Below are positions 15,850 to 23,648 of a stretch of 64,000 nt of DNA, in pieces. Each line of letters starts with the position of its first letter. The first letter of the stretch is position 1. The position numbers and the translations under genes are program-made. Source of the DNA: Alphaproteobacteria bacterium (GTDB lineage Bacteria > Pseudomonadota > Alphaproteobacteria > Bin65); NCBI GenBank assembly GCA_021776685.1, contig JAJFFJ010000043.1, forward strand, positions 1 through 64,000, in the 5' to 3' direction. A model generated the notes under the pieces. That model had not been told where the DNA came from, searched no databases, and saw nothing but the letters and a program-made list of their open reading frames with translations.

Positions 15850-16655
15850 GGCGTTGTCGGACTAATCCGGCTTGAGGCGGAGAGGGGCGGTGCGTAGCCT
15901 CGGCGGATGAGAAATCCGTTCCGCTGTTTCAATAGCTCCCCTGAGATCATTCGCCTCGCCGTGATGATGTACATCCGGTATCCGTTGTCGCTGCGCCAGG
16001 TCGAAGATCTCCTCGCTGAGCGCGGCATCGATCTTTGTCATGAGACGGTACGGTTCTGGTGGAACCGATTTGGTCCGATGTTCGCAGCCGAGATCCGAAA
16101 GCGGCGCGTGCGAAATCGGTCGTTTTCGCATTGGCGCTGGCACCTTGACGAGGTGTTCGTGAAGATTGGTGGCGAGACGCACTATCTGTGGCGTGCGATT
16201 GATCACGAAGGCGAGGTTCTCGAAGTCTTTGTGACGAAACGTCGAGACCGCAAAGCCGCAATTCGCTTTTTGAAGAAGGTCATGAAGCGTTACGGCCGGC
16301 CGAAGATCATCGTGACCGACCGCCTTGGTTCATATCGATCAGCCATGAAGTCGATTGGGAATGCGTCATCCCATGAGCGCCGTCGTTGGTTCAACAATCG
16401 CGCAGAGAATTCACATCAGCCGTTTCAACGACGAGAGCGAGCGATGGCCAAGTTCCGGAATTTCGAAGCACTGCAGAAGTTTACTTCCGTTCACGCCTCA
16501 ATCCACAATCACTTCAACCAGCAACGGAACCTGGCAACACGAGCCGACTTCAAGCGGGACCGAGCATTCGCCATGGCGGAATGGCGTCAGCTGGCAACCT
16601 GATACCTCGAGCCGTCAAGATTTGGTGCGCCGTACTCGATTAGTCTGACAATGCC
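15850..16655 (+). mobile_element. IS6-family insertion sequence, copy 3 (806 bp)
   Basis: Terminal inverted repeats: left GGCGTTGTCGGACTAATC from 15850, right end reverse complement GGCATTGTCAGACTAATC ending at 16655. It is in the same orientation as copy 2. No matching target duplication is visible in the flanking octamers. With copy 2 it brackets the 8872-15669 operon. Confidence 0.88.
15907..16602 (+). CDS. IS6-family DDE transposase (apparently intact)
   Basis: A 231-residue transposase that aligns without gaps to the other two copies. Asp81 (HLDEVFV), Asp138 (IVTDRLGSY) and Glu167 (NNRAENSHQPFQRRE) are all present. ATG 15907 gives the start MRNPFRCFNSSPE shared by the group. It is a likely source of transposase for the mutated copy 2. 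Confidence 0.95.
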   Translation: MRNPFRCFNSSPEIIRLAVMMYIRYPLSLRQVEDLLAERGIDLCHETVRFWWNRFGPMFAAEIRKRRVRNRSFSHWRWHLDEVFVKIGGETHYLWRAIDHEGEVLEVFVTKRRDRKAAIRFLKKVMKRYGRPKIIVTDRLGSYRSAMKSIGNASSHERRRWFNNRAENSHQPFQRRERAMAKFRNFEALQKFTSVHASIHNHFNQQRNLATRADFKRDRAFAMAEWRQLAT

Positions 16656-17002
16656 TTTTCGGGCAATTGTCTCCGTGGCCCTTTTTGCGTTTCCAGACTT
16701 TCGAAGAGATTGTTGCGTGGCCGGGTGGGACTAGAGACTAAGCAGGCATTTTTTGCCAACCAAACAGTCGGCAAATTGGAGCCACGCCTGAGGGATGTTG
16801 CTGTTATCTTGACTGGCTGCCCATGAATCCAGGTCGATCTGGCCATATTTGCGCTTGCTGCTTTGGTTCGACAATGCCGTTTCAAGGATACGTTTGAACT
16901 TGTTGGGGGTCAGGGGGGATGATCCTATACTTGACGCCCTTTTAGAAAAGCCGCAACAAACGCCGTCTGAATCGGTTATCCGGTTTGGATACGCACCGAG
17001 CT
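16656..17002. other. spacer with partial repeat R3
   Basis: No gene seen. 16664-16755 resembles the right part of R1: GGCCCTTTTTGCG, TCCAGACT, then a GGTGGGACTAGAGACTAAGCAGGCATT stretch that parallels R1 up to the IS end (AAGCCAAGCAGGCATT). GGCATT is the tip of the IS inverted repeat, so this may be the scar of a lost IS copy. Confidence 0.4.
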
Positions 17003-18448
17003 ATGAATCCAGAAAGCGCAGATGGCAACGGCATGACGGATGATCGTGGGAACTCGGAAAAGGGAGCCTCTGTCGAACCAGGTGGTCTCGGGAAATTCAA
17101 CCAGCGCATCCAAACAAAGAAGCCATCCGAAGCCGTTCCGAAGGAAATATTTGCACCAGACTTTGCAGATGAACCAAGTGTGCAGGAGGCGTTGGCGGCG
17201 ATTGATTCCGGGTCCAGCTGTGTCTTCATCCTAGGCCGCGCTGGCACCGGAAAGACAACGCTGGCGCGGTATATTATGCAATCGCATGCGGATACCCGGC
17301 AGGTGGTTCTGGCGCCAACCGGAATTGCCGCAATAAACGTGCGCGGACAGACAATTCACTCATTTTTTCGTTTGCCGCCCCGGCTCCTGGACAGGGACAA
17401 TCTGGAACCTTCTCGTCCGAACAAGCTTTGGCGTCGTATCGAGCGGATTATCATCGATGAAATATCGATGGTCCGGGCTGACATCATGGATGCCATGGAT
17501 GTGGTGCTGAAAAATGCCCGCGGGAGTGACAAGCCGTTTGGAGGGGTCCAGATGGTATTTGTCGGGGACTTTCTCCAGCTTCCGCCCGTTGTTCCTTCCC
17601 AGGAAGAAGAGATGCTTTTTCAAATGGGATATCCGTCCCCTTATTGCTTCAGCGCCAAATCTCTGGCCGGCACCGACATCGATGCCAAATACGTACAGCT
17701 CCCCACGGTGCGTCGGCAGTCGGACCCAATTTTCATTGATTTACTGGGAAATCTCCGGGGCGCAGACGAGGTCGAAGATGCGATAGCTGCACTGAACCAG
17801 CATTGTGCTGGCCCACACCGGGAGGGCGCGGAACCTATGCTGCTGACTGGCACCAACGCCCGGGCCAATCACTACAATCAGGCTGGTCTGGACGCGATCG
17901 AAGCAATGCCAGAGGAGTATGTTGCCAAATCGACAGGAAAATTCGACCAGGGCGCCGACAGGTTGCCGGCCCCAGAGACACTTGTTCTGAAACCGGGTGC
18001 CCGGGTAATGGCATTGAAAAATGATCCGGACGGGCGATGGGTCAATGGTTCAATTGGTACTGTCACAGAGCTGGAACCCACCCGCGTATCGATGCGTTTG
18101 GATAGCGGCCGCAGTGTTGTTGATGTTGATCGCACGACTTGGGACAAGGTCAGCTACAAGTGGGATGAAGCTGGCAAGAAAGTGGTCACCGAGGTCATCG
18201 GATCATTCAATCAAATGCCGCTGATTTTGGCGTGGGCCGCAACCATTCATAAAGCACAAGGACTCACCCTGGACGATGTTCGGATCGATCTTGAAGGCGG
18301 AGCCTTTGCCTCTGGTCAGGCCTACGTGGCCTTATCTCGAGCACGTTCCCTTGCTGGGCTCTCTTTATCGCGACCGCTCCGACCAGGTGATGTTTTCATA
18401 GACCCCCTGCTGGCAGAGTTTGATGAGTGGACTCAAACTGCCCAGTAG
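17003..18448 (+). CDS. Pif1-like SF1B helicase / AAA ATPase
   Basis: About 481 residues from ATG 17003; an in-frame TTG at 16985 and ATG at 17033 are alternatives, and no clear ribosome site decides. A disordered N-terminus (about 60 residues) precedes the helicase core: Walker A GRAGTGKTT, motif Ia APTGIAAINV, Walker B IIIDEISM, motif III FVGDFLQLPP, and the C-terminal motifs TIHKAQGLTLD and AYVALSRAR. These are the Pif1/RecD2-type 5'-3' helicase signatures. It stands alone between an IS and a catabolic block, which suggests a mobile-element or replication-maintenance role, but no partner gene shows which. Confidence 0.9.
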   Translation: MNPESADGNGMTDDRGNSEKGASVEPGGLGKFNQRIQTKKPSEAVPKEIFAPDFADEPSVQEALAAIDSGSSCVFILGRAGTGKTTLARYIMQSHADTRQVVLAPTGIAAINVRGQTIHSFFRLPPRLLDRDNLEPSRPNKLWRRIERIIIDEISMVRADIMDAMDVVLKNARGSDKPFGGVQMVFVGDFLQLPPVVPSQEEEMLFQMGYPSPYCFSAKSLAGTDIDAKYVQLPTVRRQSDPIFIDLLGNLRGADEVEDAIAALNQHCAGPHREGAEPMLLTGTNARANHYNQAGLDAIEAMPEEYVAKSTGKFDQGADRLPAPETLVLKPGARVMALKNDPDGRWVNGSIGTVTELEPTRVSMRLDSGRSVVDVDRTTWDKVSYKWDEAGKKVVTEVIGSFNQMPLILAWAATIHKAQGLTLDDVRIDLEGGAFASGQAYVALSRARSLAGLSLSRPLRPGDVFIDPLLAEFDEWTQTAQ

Positions 18449-18604
18449 GCGCTGACGAGGGACACAGGAATGGCAGTGTCAGGGCGAACTGGGTTAGCGG
18501 AGAGGGGCTTTGCGCATTTGGGTAGTCTACGGATGGGCAACGTTTGGCACACGCAGGTTTACTCTGACAACGCGTGCATGGATTACATAATAGTCGGTTT
18601 TCTC

Positions 18605-20107
18605 TCACCGATCTTCTGCAACACTCCGAGCGGCCAGTCGCCCGGTTGTGAATGCCCAACCAAGGCCATGGCCGTGGCCGGTAATCGTAAATCCTCCCTG
18701 GCCGGCGCCCCCTGCCGCATAGAGGCCTGGAATGGCGTCTCCTGCCTCGTTCAAAACTTCAAAGCGGGTATTCACCGCCAGCCCAACCTGAGCGACCATC
18801 GTATAGAGCATAACCGGACCGAGAGCGTAGTAAGGCGGAGCCGTGAGGTTTTTGCCCGGCGTCCGATCCTCGTTGGCAGCAGCCACTGCTGCGGCCAACC
18901 TGCCGCCGTCGATCCCAACCTTCCCGGCCAGGTCATTGATGGTTTTGCCTTTGTTGAACAGGTCAGGCCGGGTGGCGCGATAGTCACCGAGAAAAGCGAA
19001 GGCCACGCCCGGCGCGGTGGAGATGAAGTATGGCCATTTTGTAAACTGCTTTGCAAAGCGGTCATCAAATACAAGATACGCCTTACCCGCCGGCTGGGCG
19101 GCCACCAAAAGGTTGGGATTATTCAGCTCGTCGGCGAAACGGTCTCCCTCCATGTTCACCAGAATGGCGCCTTCCTGATAGACAATCTGGTCAGGGCCCA
19201 GGGTGGTGGTGAGAAACTTCATCGCGAACGGCCTGATCAACCACTTCGGCAGCCAAGCCATCGCCCAAACCAACGCACGGGTCAGCCACGGGTAAGGCGG
19301 TATCTTGTGATAAAGAGAGCGGCGCGGCGGGACAAAGCGGAGATGGGCGGTGATTGCGGGGCCCATGTCTCTGCGCGATGCAATCTTCGCTCCCGCCTTG
19401 GCCGCCATCTTTTGGCCGTCGCCGGTATTCATAGGGTTGTAAACCTCGATACCATCCACCCAGTCCGTTGTATGCGCATGCATCAACGACGAGTTTCCAC
19501 CGATGTCGCCTGAAGCGAGGAGGGTGCCTTTCCGCGCGGTGACTGCGATCCCCCCGTCGGGACTCTCTGCCTCGACACCAATGACCCTGGTTGCCTCAAC
19601 CATCAGCCTTGTCGCCCGTGTTGATACGCGAAAGTCCACGCCCAGCTTGCGGCAGTGGCGCTCAAGCCGGGCGATATAGGCGCGGGACGTGGGCATGACC
19701 TGATGCAGGCGCGGTGCGGTGTGCGGTGGCTGCGGCAGGGGCCCAAGGAAATTAACGCCGATCGAGCGTAGGAACGCGACGGTTTCAGCCACATTCTCTG
19801 TCAGAACCCGCCTGAGTTCGGGGTCATCCTCTATGCCGTATGCTCGCCGGATATCGTCAAGGTCCTTGGCGTGGTCCGCCGGTGTGTCAGCAATGCCGGC
19901 CTGTAATTGCGCGCGGCTTTGGGCGGCCATGATCGAGCCGACCGACATTGCTGTGGTGCCGCCCACCTGGGCAGCCTTTTCCAGTACGATCACGCTGAGC
20001 CCGAGGCGGGCGCCTTCAGCGGCTGCGGCCAAGCCTGCGCCGCCTCCGCCGACAACAACCAGATCTGCCTCGATTTCCGTCCTCGCCGGATCAACCATGT
20101 TGGTCAC
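18605..20107 (-). CDS. FAD-dependent oxidoreductase (fumarate reductase/ketosteroid dehydrogenase-like) A
   Basis: A 500-residue FAD_binding_2-type flavoprotein. The dinucleotide-binding motif is DLVVVGGGGAGLAAAAEGARLG near the N-terminus, then GTTAMSVG. The C-terminal end has GGAGQGGFTITGHGHGLGWAFTTGRLAA, closing the FAD site. Relatives are fumarate reductase flavoprotein chains, tricarballylate dehydrogenase and 3-ketosteroid delta-1-dehydrogenase, which dehydrogenate next to a carbonyl or carboxyl group. The start is GTG 20107 in a 4-base GTGA overlap with the upstream paralogue; ATG 20098 is an alternative. Substrate unknown. Confidence 0.9.
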   Translation of the reverse strand: MTNMVDPARTEIEADLVVVGGGGAGLAAAAEGARLGLSVIVLEKAAQVGGTTAMSVGSIMAAQSRAQLQAGIADTPADHAKDLDDIRRAYGIEDDPELRRVLTENVAETVAFLRSIGVNFLGPLPQPPHTAPRLHQVMPTSRAYIARLERHCRKLGVDFRVSTRATRLMVEATRVIGVEAESPDGGIAVTARKGTLLASGDIGGNSSLMHAHTTDWVDGIEVYNPMNTGDGQKMAAKAGAKIASRRDMGPAITAHLRFVPPRRSLYHKIPPYPWLTRALVWAMAWLPKWLIRPFAMKFLTTTLGPDQIVYQEGAILVNMEGDRFADELNNPNLLVAAQPAGKAYLVFDDRFAKQFTKWPYFISTAPGVAFAFLGDYRATRPDLFNKGKTINDLAGKVGIDGGRLAAAVAAANEDRTPGKNLTAPPYYALGPVMLYTMVAQVGLAVNTRFEVLNEAGDAIPGLYAAGGAGQGGFTITGHGHGLGWAFTTGRLAARSVAEDR

Positions 20108-21468
20108 GTGGTCACGGCCGACCGGCCGGCAACATAGCCCGTCACCAGAGACCAGCCGAGGAAGCCGCCATAGGTCCGGCCAAAGACACCGCCAGCATCA
20201 ACCCCGGCGGCATAGAGGCCGGGAATCGGCTGACCGTCTGGCGTTGTGATCCGGCAGCCAGTGTCGATCGCAATGCCACCGGAGGTCGCCGTGATGCCGG
20301 CGCGGCAGCGCAATGCGTAAAATGGCGGAGCGGCGAACGGGATCAGGTTGGCCGACCGGACAGTATCGAGGTCATCCGCCGAGCCCTTTTGGCACGCCGC
20401 GTTATAGGTCTCGAACTCGTTGGTGAGTGTTTCAACAGGGAGGCCTGATTCGCCGAGCTTGGAAATCAGCCCAGGTAGAGTGTCCGCCTGCATAAGCGGT
20501 GCGCCGTATTCTTTGGCCAGCGCAAACCAGTCGACATCCGGCAGGCTCGCGACCGTGCCCTGATCGGCGCCAATGCCACGATACATCGCATCGTCGAAGA
20601 GCAGATAGAAGATGCCGCCCGGCTGCTGGCAGGCAACCTGCGGATTTGTCTCCTCCAGCAGACTTTCGGATTCGTTGGCGAAGCGGCGACCGTCCAGGTT
20701 CACGAGAATACCGAGGCGGGCGAAATAGGGGGTGATGGGCTGCCACTTCTCGGGCGGCACCGGACAGTCCGGCATAACATGCCCGTAAAAGCAGGAGAGG
20801 TTGGCTGAGGTGCCAGCGCCGAGACCATTGGCAAGTGTCAGGCCGTCGCCCATGGCACGGGGGTGGCTCCGGATCATCAGTGCCTCCGCGGCCTCTTTCC
20901 CCAAATAGGTCGCCAGCAGCTTGCGGTTGGCCTGAAACCCGCCTGTGGCGAAGGCTACCGCTTGCGTCAAGAATTTCGCGCCTTGGCTGCCGTTGTCGCC
21001 GGATTCGACCAGGAAGCCGCGATCTGTGGCTGTTACACTTGTTACTGGCGAAGATCTCAGGATGGTCACGCCCAGGGCTTCCGCCGTGTCTGCCATCAGT
21101 CGCAAAAAGGGTTGCCGCCGGCCCGGTGCGCCCAATCCCATCGGCCGGACAAAGCGAAAATCGCTGAAGTCGAACAAAGGGTCGAGCGGCAGGCCGAGTG
21201 CCTCCAGCCAGGCAAAGACCTCGTCATAGCGGCCGCACAACAGCTCCTGCAGGGCGAGATCGCCATCGGGAATGTAGTCATGCAGCGCTTCGGCAGATTT
21301 TGCGCCAAGGAGCATGCCCGCCGAATATCGAGCATTGCCGCCGATATCGTCGGATCTCTCAAGGAGCGCTACTTTGGCGCCTGTCTCCGCAGCCGCCAGC
21401 GCAGTGGTAAGACCCGCTATTCCTCCACCAGCGACAACCAGATCAATCTGCTCTGGTCCTTCGCCCAT
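20104..21468 (-). CDS. FAD-dependent oxidoreductase (same superfamily) B
   Basis: A 454-residue flavoprotein. The N-terminal FAD motif is DLVVAGGGIAGLTTALAAAETGAKVALLE, then NARYSAGM. The C-terminal part has GLYAAGVDAGGVFGRTYGGFLGWSLVTGYVAG. It is clearly related to gene A downstream but not a close duplicate. The overlapping stop/start indicates joint translation, and the two may act on successive intermediates or as a heteromer. Its promoter should lie in 21469-21650, which otherwise holds nothing I recognise. Confidence 0.9.
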   Translation of the reverse strand: MGEGPEQIDLVVAGGGIAGLTTALAAAETGAKVALLERSDDIGGNARYSAGMLLGAKSAEALHDYIPDGDLALQELLCGRYDEVFAWLEALGLPLDPLFDFSDFRFVRPMGLGAPGRRQPFLRLMADTAEALGVTILRSSPVTSVTATDRGFLVESGDNGSQGAKFLTQAVAFATGGFQANRKLLATYLGKEAAEALMIRSHPRAMGDGLTLANGLGAGTSANLSCFYGHVMPDCPVPPEKWQPITPYFARLGILVNLDGRRFANESESLLEETNPQVACQQPGGIFYLLFDDAMYRGIGADQGTVASLPDVDWFALAKEYGAPLMQADTLPGLISKLGESGLPVETLTNEFETYNAACQKGSADDLDTVRSANLIPFAAPPFYALRCRAGITATSGGIAIDTGCRITTPDGQPIPGLYAAGVDAGGVFGRTYGGFLGWSLVTGYVAGRSAVTT

Positions 21469-21649
21469 TGTAGCCCTCCAACATCACCGCCGACCCGGTG
21501 CGCCTCTATCCGTTGCCGCCACCATAGCGAAATCGCCTGCGCTCACAATCGGCCGATGGTCGGTGGGCAATTCTTCGACGTTGAGCAGGCTGAGCGTAAA
21601 ACGTGCATTCAACTTCATCGAATGGCCAATGATGAAAGGCCAATCGGCG

Positions 21650-22630
21650 CTAAGCCATCGCCTGAGCCAGCAGCTCGTAGGAGCGCACGCGCGAATGATG
21701 GTCCCAGATCGCCGCCGCCACCATCAGTTCGTCCGCACCGGTGGCCTCGATCAGCGGTGCCAGCTTGGCCTTGATCGTCGACGTCGAGCCGTAGAACGAG
21801 CAGGCCAGCATCGACGACGCCTGCGCTTTCTCTACCGGTGACCAGAAGCTCTCGATGTCGTCAACCGGCGGCGGTAACTGGCCGCGGGTGCCGCGCACCA
21901 TGCGCGTGAACTGCTGTTGCGGCGTGGTGAACAACCGCCTTGCCTCATCCTCCGTGTCGGAAACGATGGCGTTGCAGCCGACCATCACATAGGGCTTGGC
22001 GAGTTGCGCCGAGGGTTTGAACTGCTCTCGATATATGGACACCGCCTGCATCAGCGCTTGAGGCGCAAAGTGCGAGGCGAAGGCATAGGGCAGGCCGAGC
22101 ATGGCGGCGAGCTGTGCGCCATACAGGCTGGAGCCGAGAATCCACAGCGGCACGTTGGTATCCTCACCGGGAATGGCGTGGATCGCCTGGTTTTCCTGAG
22201 GTGGTCCGAGCAGGGCTTGCAGCTCGACCACGTCCTGCGGGAAATATTCTGACGATTCCGGGCCGCGCCTCAGCGCCGCAAGCGTGCGCTGGTCGGTGCC
22301 CGGCGCCCGGCCCAGTCCAAGGTCGATACGGTCAGGGAACAGCGTCGCCAGCGTGCCGAACTGCTCGGCGATCACCATCGGTGAGTGGTTCGGCAGCATG
22401 ATCCCGCCGGCGCCGACGCGGATCTTCTTGGTACCGCCAGCGACGTGGCCAATGCACACGGCAGTGGCAGCGCTGGCGATGCCGGCGAGGTTGTGGTGTT
22501 CGGCCAGCCAGAAGCGCGCGAAGCCAGCGGCCTCGGCGTGCTGCGCCAGGTCGAGGGCGTTGTTCAGCGCGTCGGCCGGAGTGAAGCCTTCACCGATATA
22601 TGCGAGATCGAGTACGGAGAGTTGCATCAT
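21650..22630 (-). CDS. LLM class flavin-dependent oxidoreductase, MsnO8-like
   Basis: A 326-residue luciferase-like protein. The start (ML or [14 protein letters not shown], second Met at 22627) and the sequence [17 protein letters not shown], then [23 protein letters not shown] and [11 protein letters not shown], are typical of the MsnO8/oxidoreductase group 1 branch. It is more distant from the other LLM enzyme at 10012-11091. It is transcribed away from the alpha/beta hydrolase, with a shared 137-bp promoter region. The FMN-dependent reaction is presumed; substrate unknown. Confidence 0.92.
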   Translation of the reverse strand: MMQLSVLDLAYIGEGFTPADALNNALDLAQHAEAAGFARFWLAEHHNLAGIASAATAVCIGHVAGGTKKIRVGAGGIMLPNHSPMVIAEQFGTLATLFPDRIDLGLGRAPGTDQRTLAALRRGPESSEYFPQDVVELQALLGPPQENQAIHAIPGEDTNVPLWILGSSLYGAQLAAMLGLPYAFASHFAPQALMQAVSIYREQFKPSAQLAKPYVMVGCNAIVSDTEDEARRLFTTPQQQFTRMVRGTRGQLPPPVDDIESFWSPVEKAQASSMLACSFYGSTSTIKAKLAPLIEATGADELMVAAAIWDHHSRVRSYELLAQAMA

Positions 22631-22767
22631 CGCGCCAGTCTAGCCCACCCGCGGGTATTATCATCCAGGTACGCCATGCAGCAGGCGAATAGGCGGCATA
22701 GTATTCTGGCTTGGGCCTAGGTGATACTCTGCCTTGAGTTGATTTCTTAATCTTGGAGTAAACACCG

Positions 22768-23598
22768 ATGCCGATCGCGACTGTCGACGATGCCGAAATA
22801 CATTATGTCGTATCCGGCGGCGGTGAGCCATTACTGCTGATCCCTGGTCTCGGACTGGATCATCAGTATTACCGGCGGGCAATTCCGAAGCTTTCTGAAA
22901 GCGTCAAGGTCCATGCGGTCGATCCTAGGGGTATTGGCAAGTCGACCAAATCCGACCCGCCTTACACAGTGGAAGCGTGGGCGGACGACTTCGTCAATTT
23001 GATCAAGGAGATCGACACGGGGCCAATGCACATTCTCGGCTCATCTCTCGGAGGGTCGATGGCGCTGGCGCTCGCCGAAATGGCGCCGCATCTCGTCAAG
23101 TCGCTTATTGTAGTCGGCGGCTTTAGCGAGCTGGACCGCGCCGCGCAGATGAATTTTGATCTGCGCATGCGTCTGATCATGAAACTCGGTCTGAATGCGG
23201 AAGTCGCCGACTATATGGGTTTGTGGACGCTGAGCCGGGAATTCGTCAATTCCGACGAGGGTTACGAGCAGATGATGGCGAACCAGAAGATTATCAAGCA
23301 AAACTCGTCCGACATGTATCTATCGTTTGTGCAGTCCGTACTGGCCTGGGGTCGCTGCTTGCCCGAGCAGTCCGGTGAAGCGAAATTTACCGAGAAGCTT
23401 GGCAACATCACAGCGCCGACCCTGGTCATCGGTGCTCCCAACGACAACCTTATTCCTCTGTCGCTGAGTGAATTGATTGCCGAACGGATTCCAGATTCGG
23501 AACTGCGGGTAATGCCGGACGGTGGACATATACCGTTCATTGAAAAGCCGGATGAAGTCAGCGACATCGTCCTCGAGTTCATCGCCCGCCATGCGTAG
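22768..23598 (+). CDS. alpha/beta hydrolase (enol-lactonase-like)
   Basis: A 276-residue alpha/beta hydrolase. The nucleophile elbow is GSSLGG (Ser about residue 93), the acid is probably in APNDNLIP (about 218), and the His in GGHIPF (about 252). An oxyanion HG-like motif IPGLGLDHQYY is near residue 28. The overall pattern resembles 3-oxoadipate enol-lactonase (PcaD) and ring-cleavage hydrolases. It is followed at 50 bp by the molybdenum hydroxylase genes, so it may hydrolyse an ester or lactone produced in the same pathway. Confidence 0.9.
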   Translation: MPIATVDDAEIHYVVSGGGEPLLLIPGLGLDHQYYRRAIPKLSESVKVHAVDPRGIGKSTKSDPPYTVEAWADDFVNLIKEIDTGPMHILGSSLGGSMALALAEMAPHLVKSLIVVGGFSELDRAAQMNFDLRMRLIMKLGLNAEVADYMGLWTLSREFVNSDEGYEQMMANQKIIKQNSSDMYLSFVQSVLAWGRCLPEQSGEAKFTEKLGNITAPTLVIGAPNDNLIPLSLSELIAERIPDSELRVMPDGGHIPFIEKPDEVSDIVLEFIARHA

Positions 23599-23648
23599 GG
23601 CTGACTCCCCCGCATCGACGCCCACCACCGTTCGATGAAGTCGCGGAA

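Noticed and set aside
20863-21774. Plus-strand frame opposite FAD oxidoreductase B and the LLM gene
   Set aside because: Antisense of two well-supported genes; sequence is arginine/proline-rich noise.
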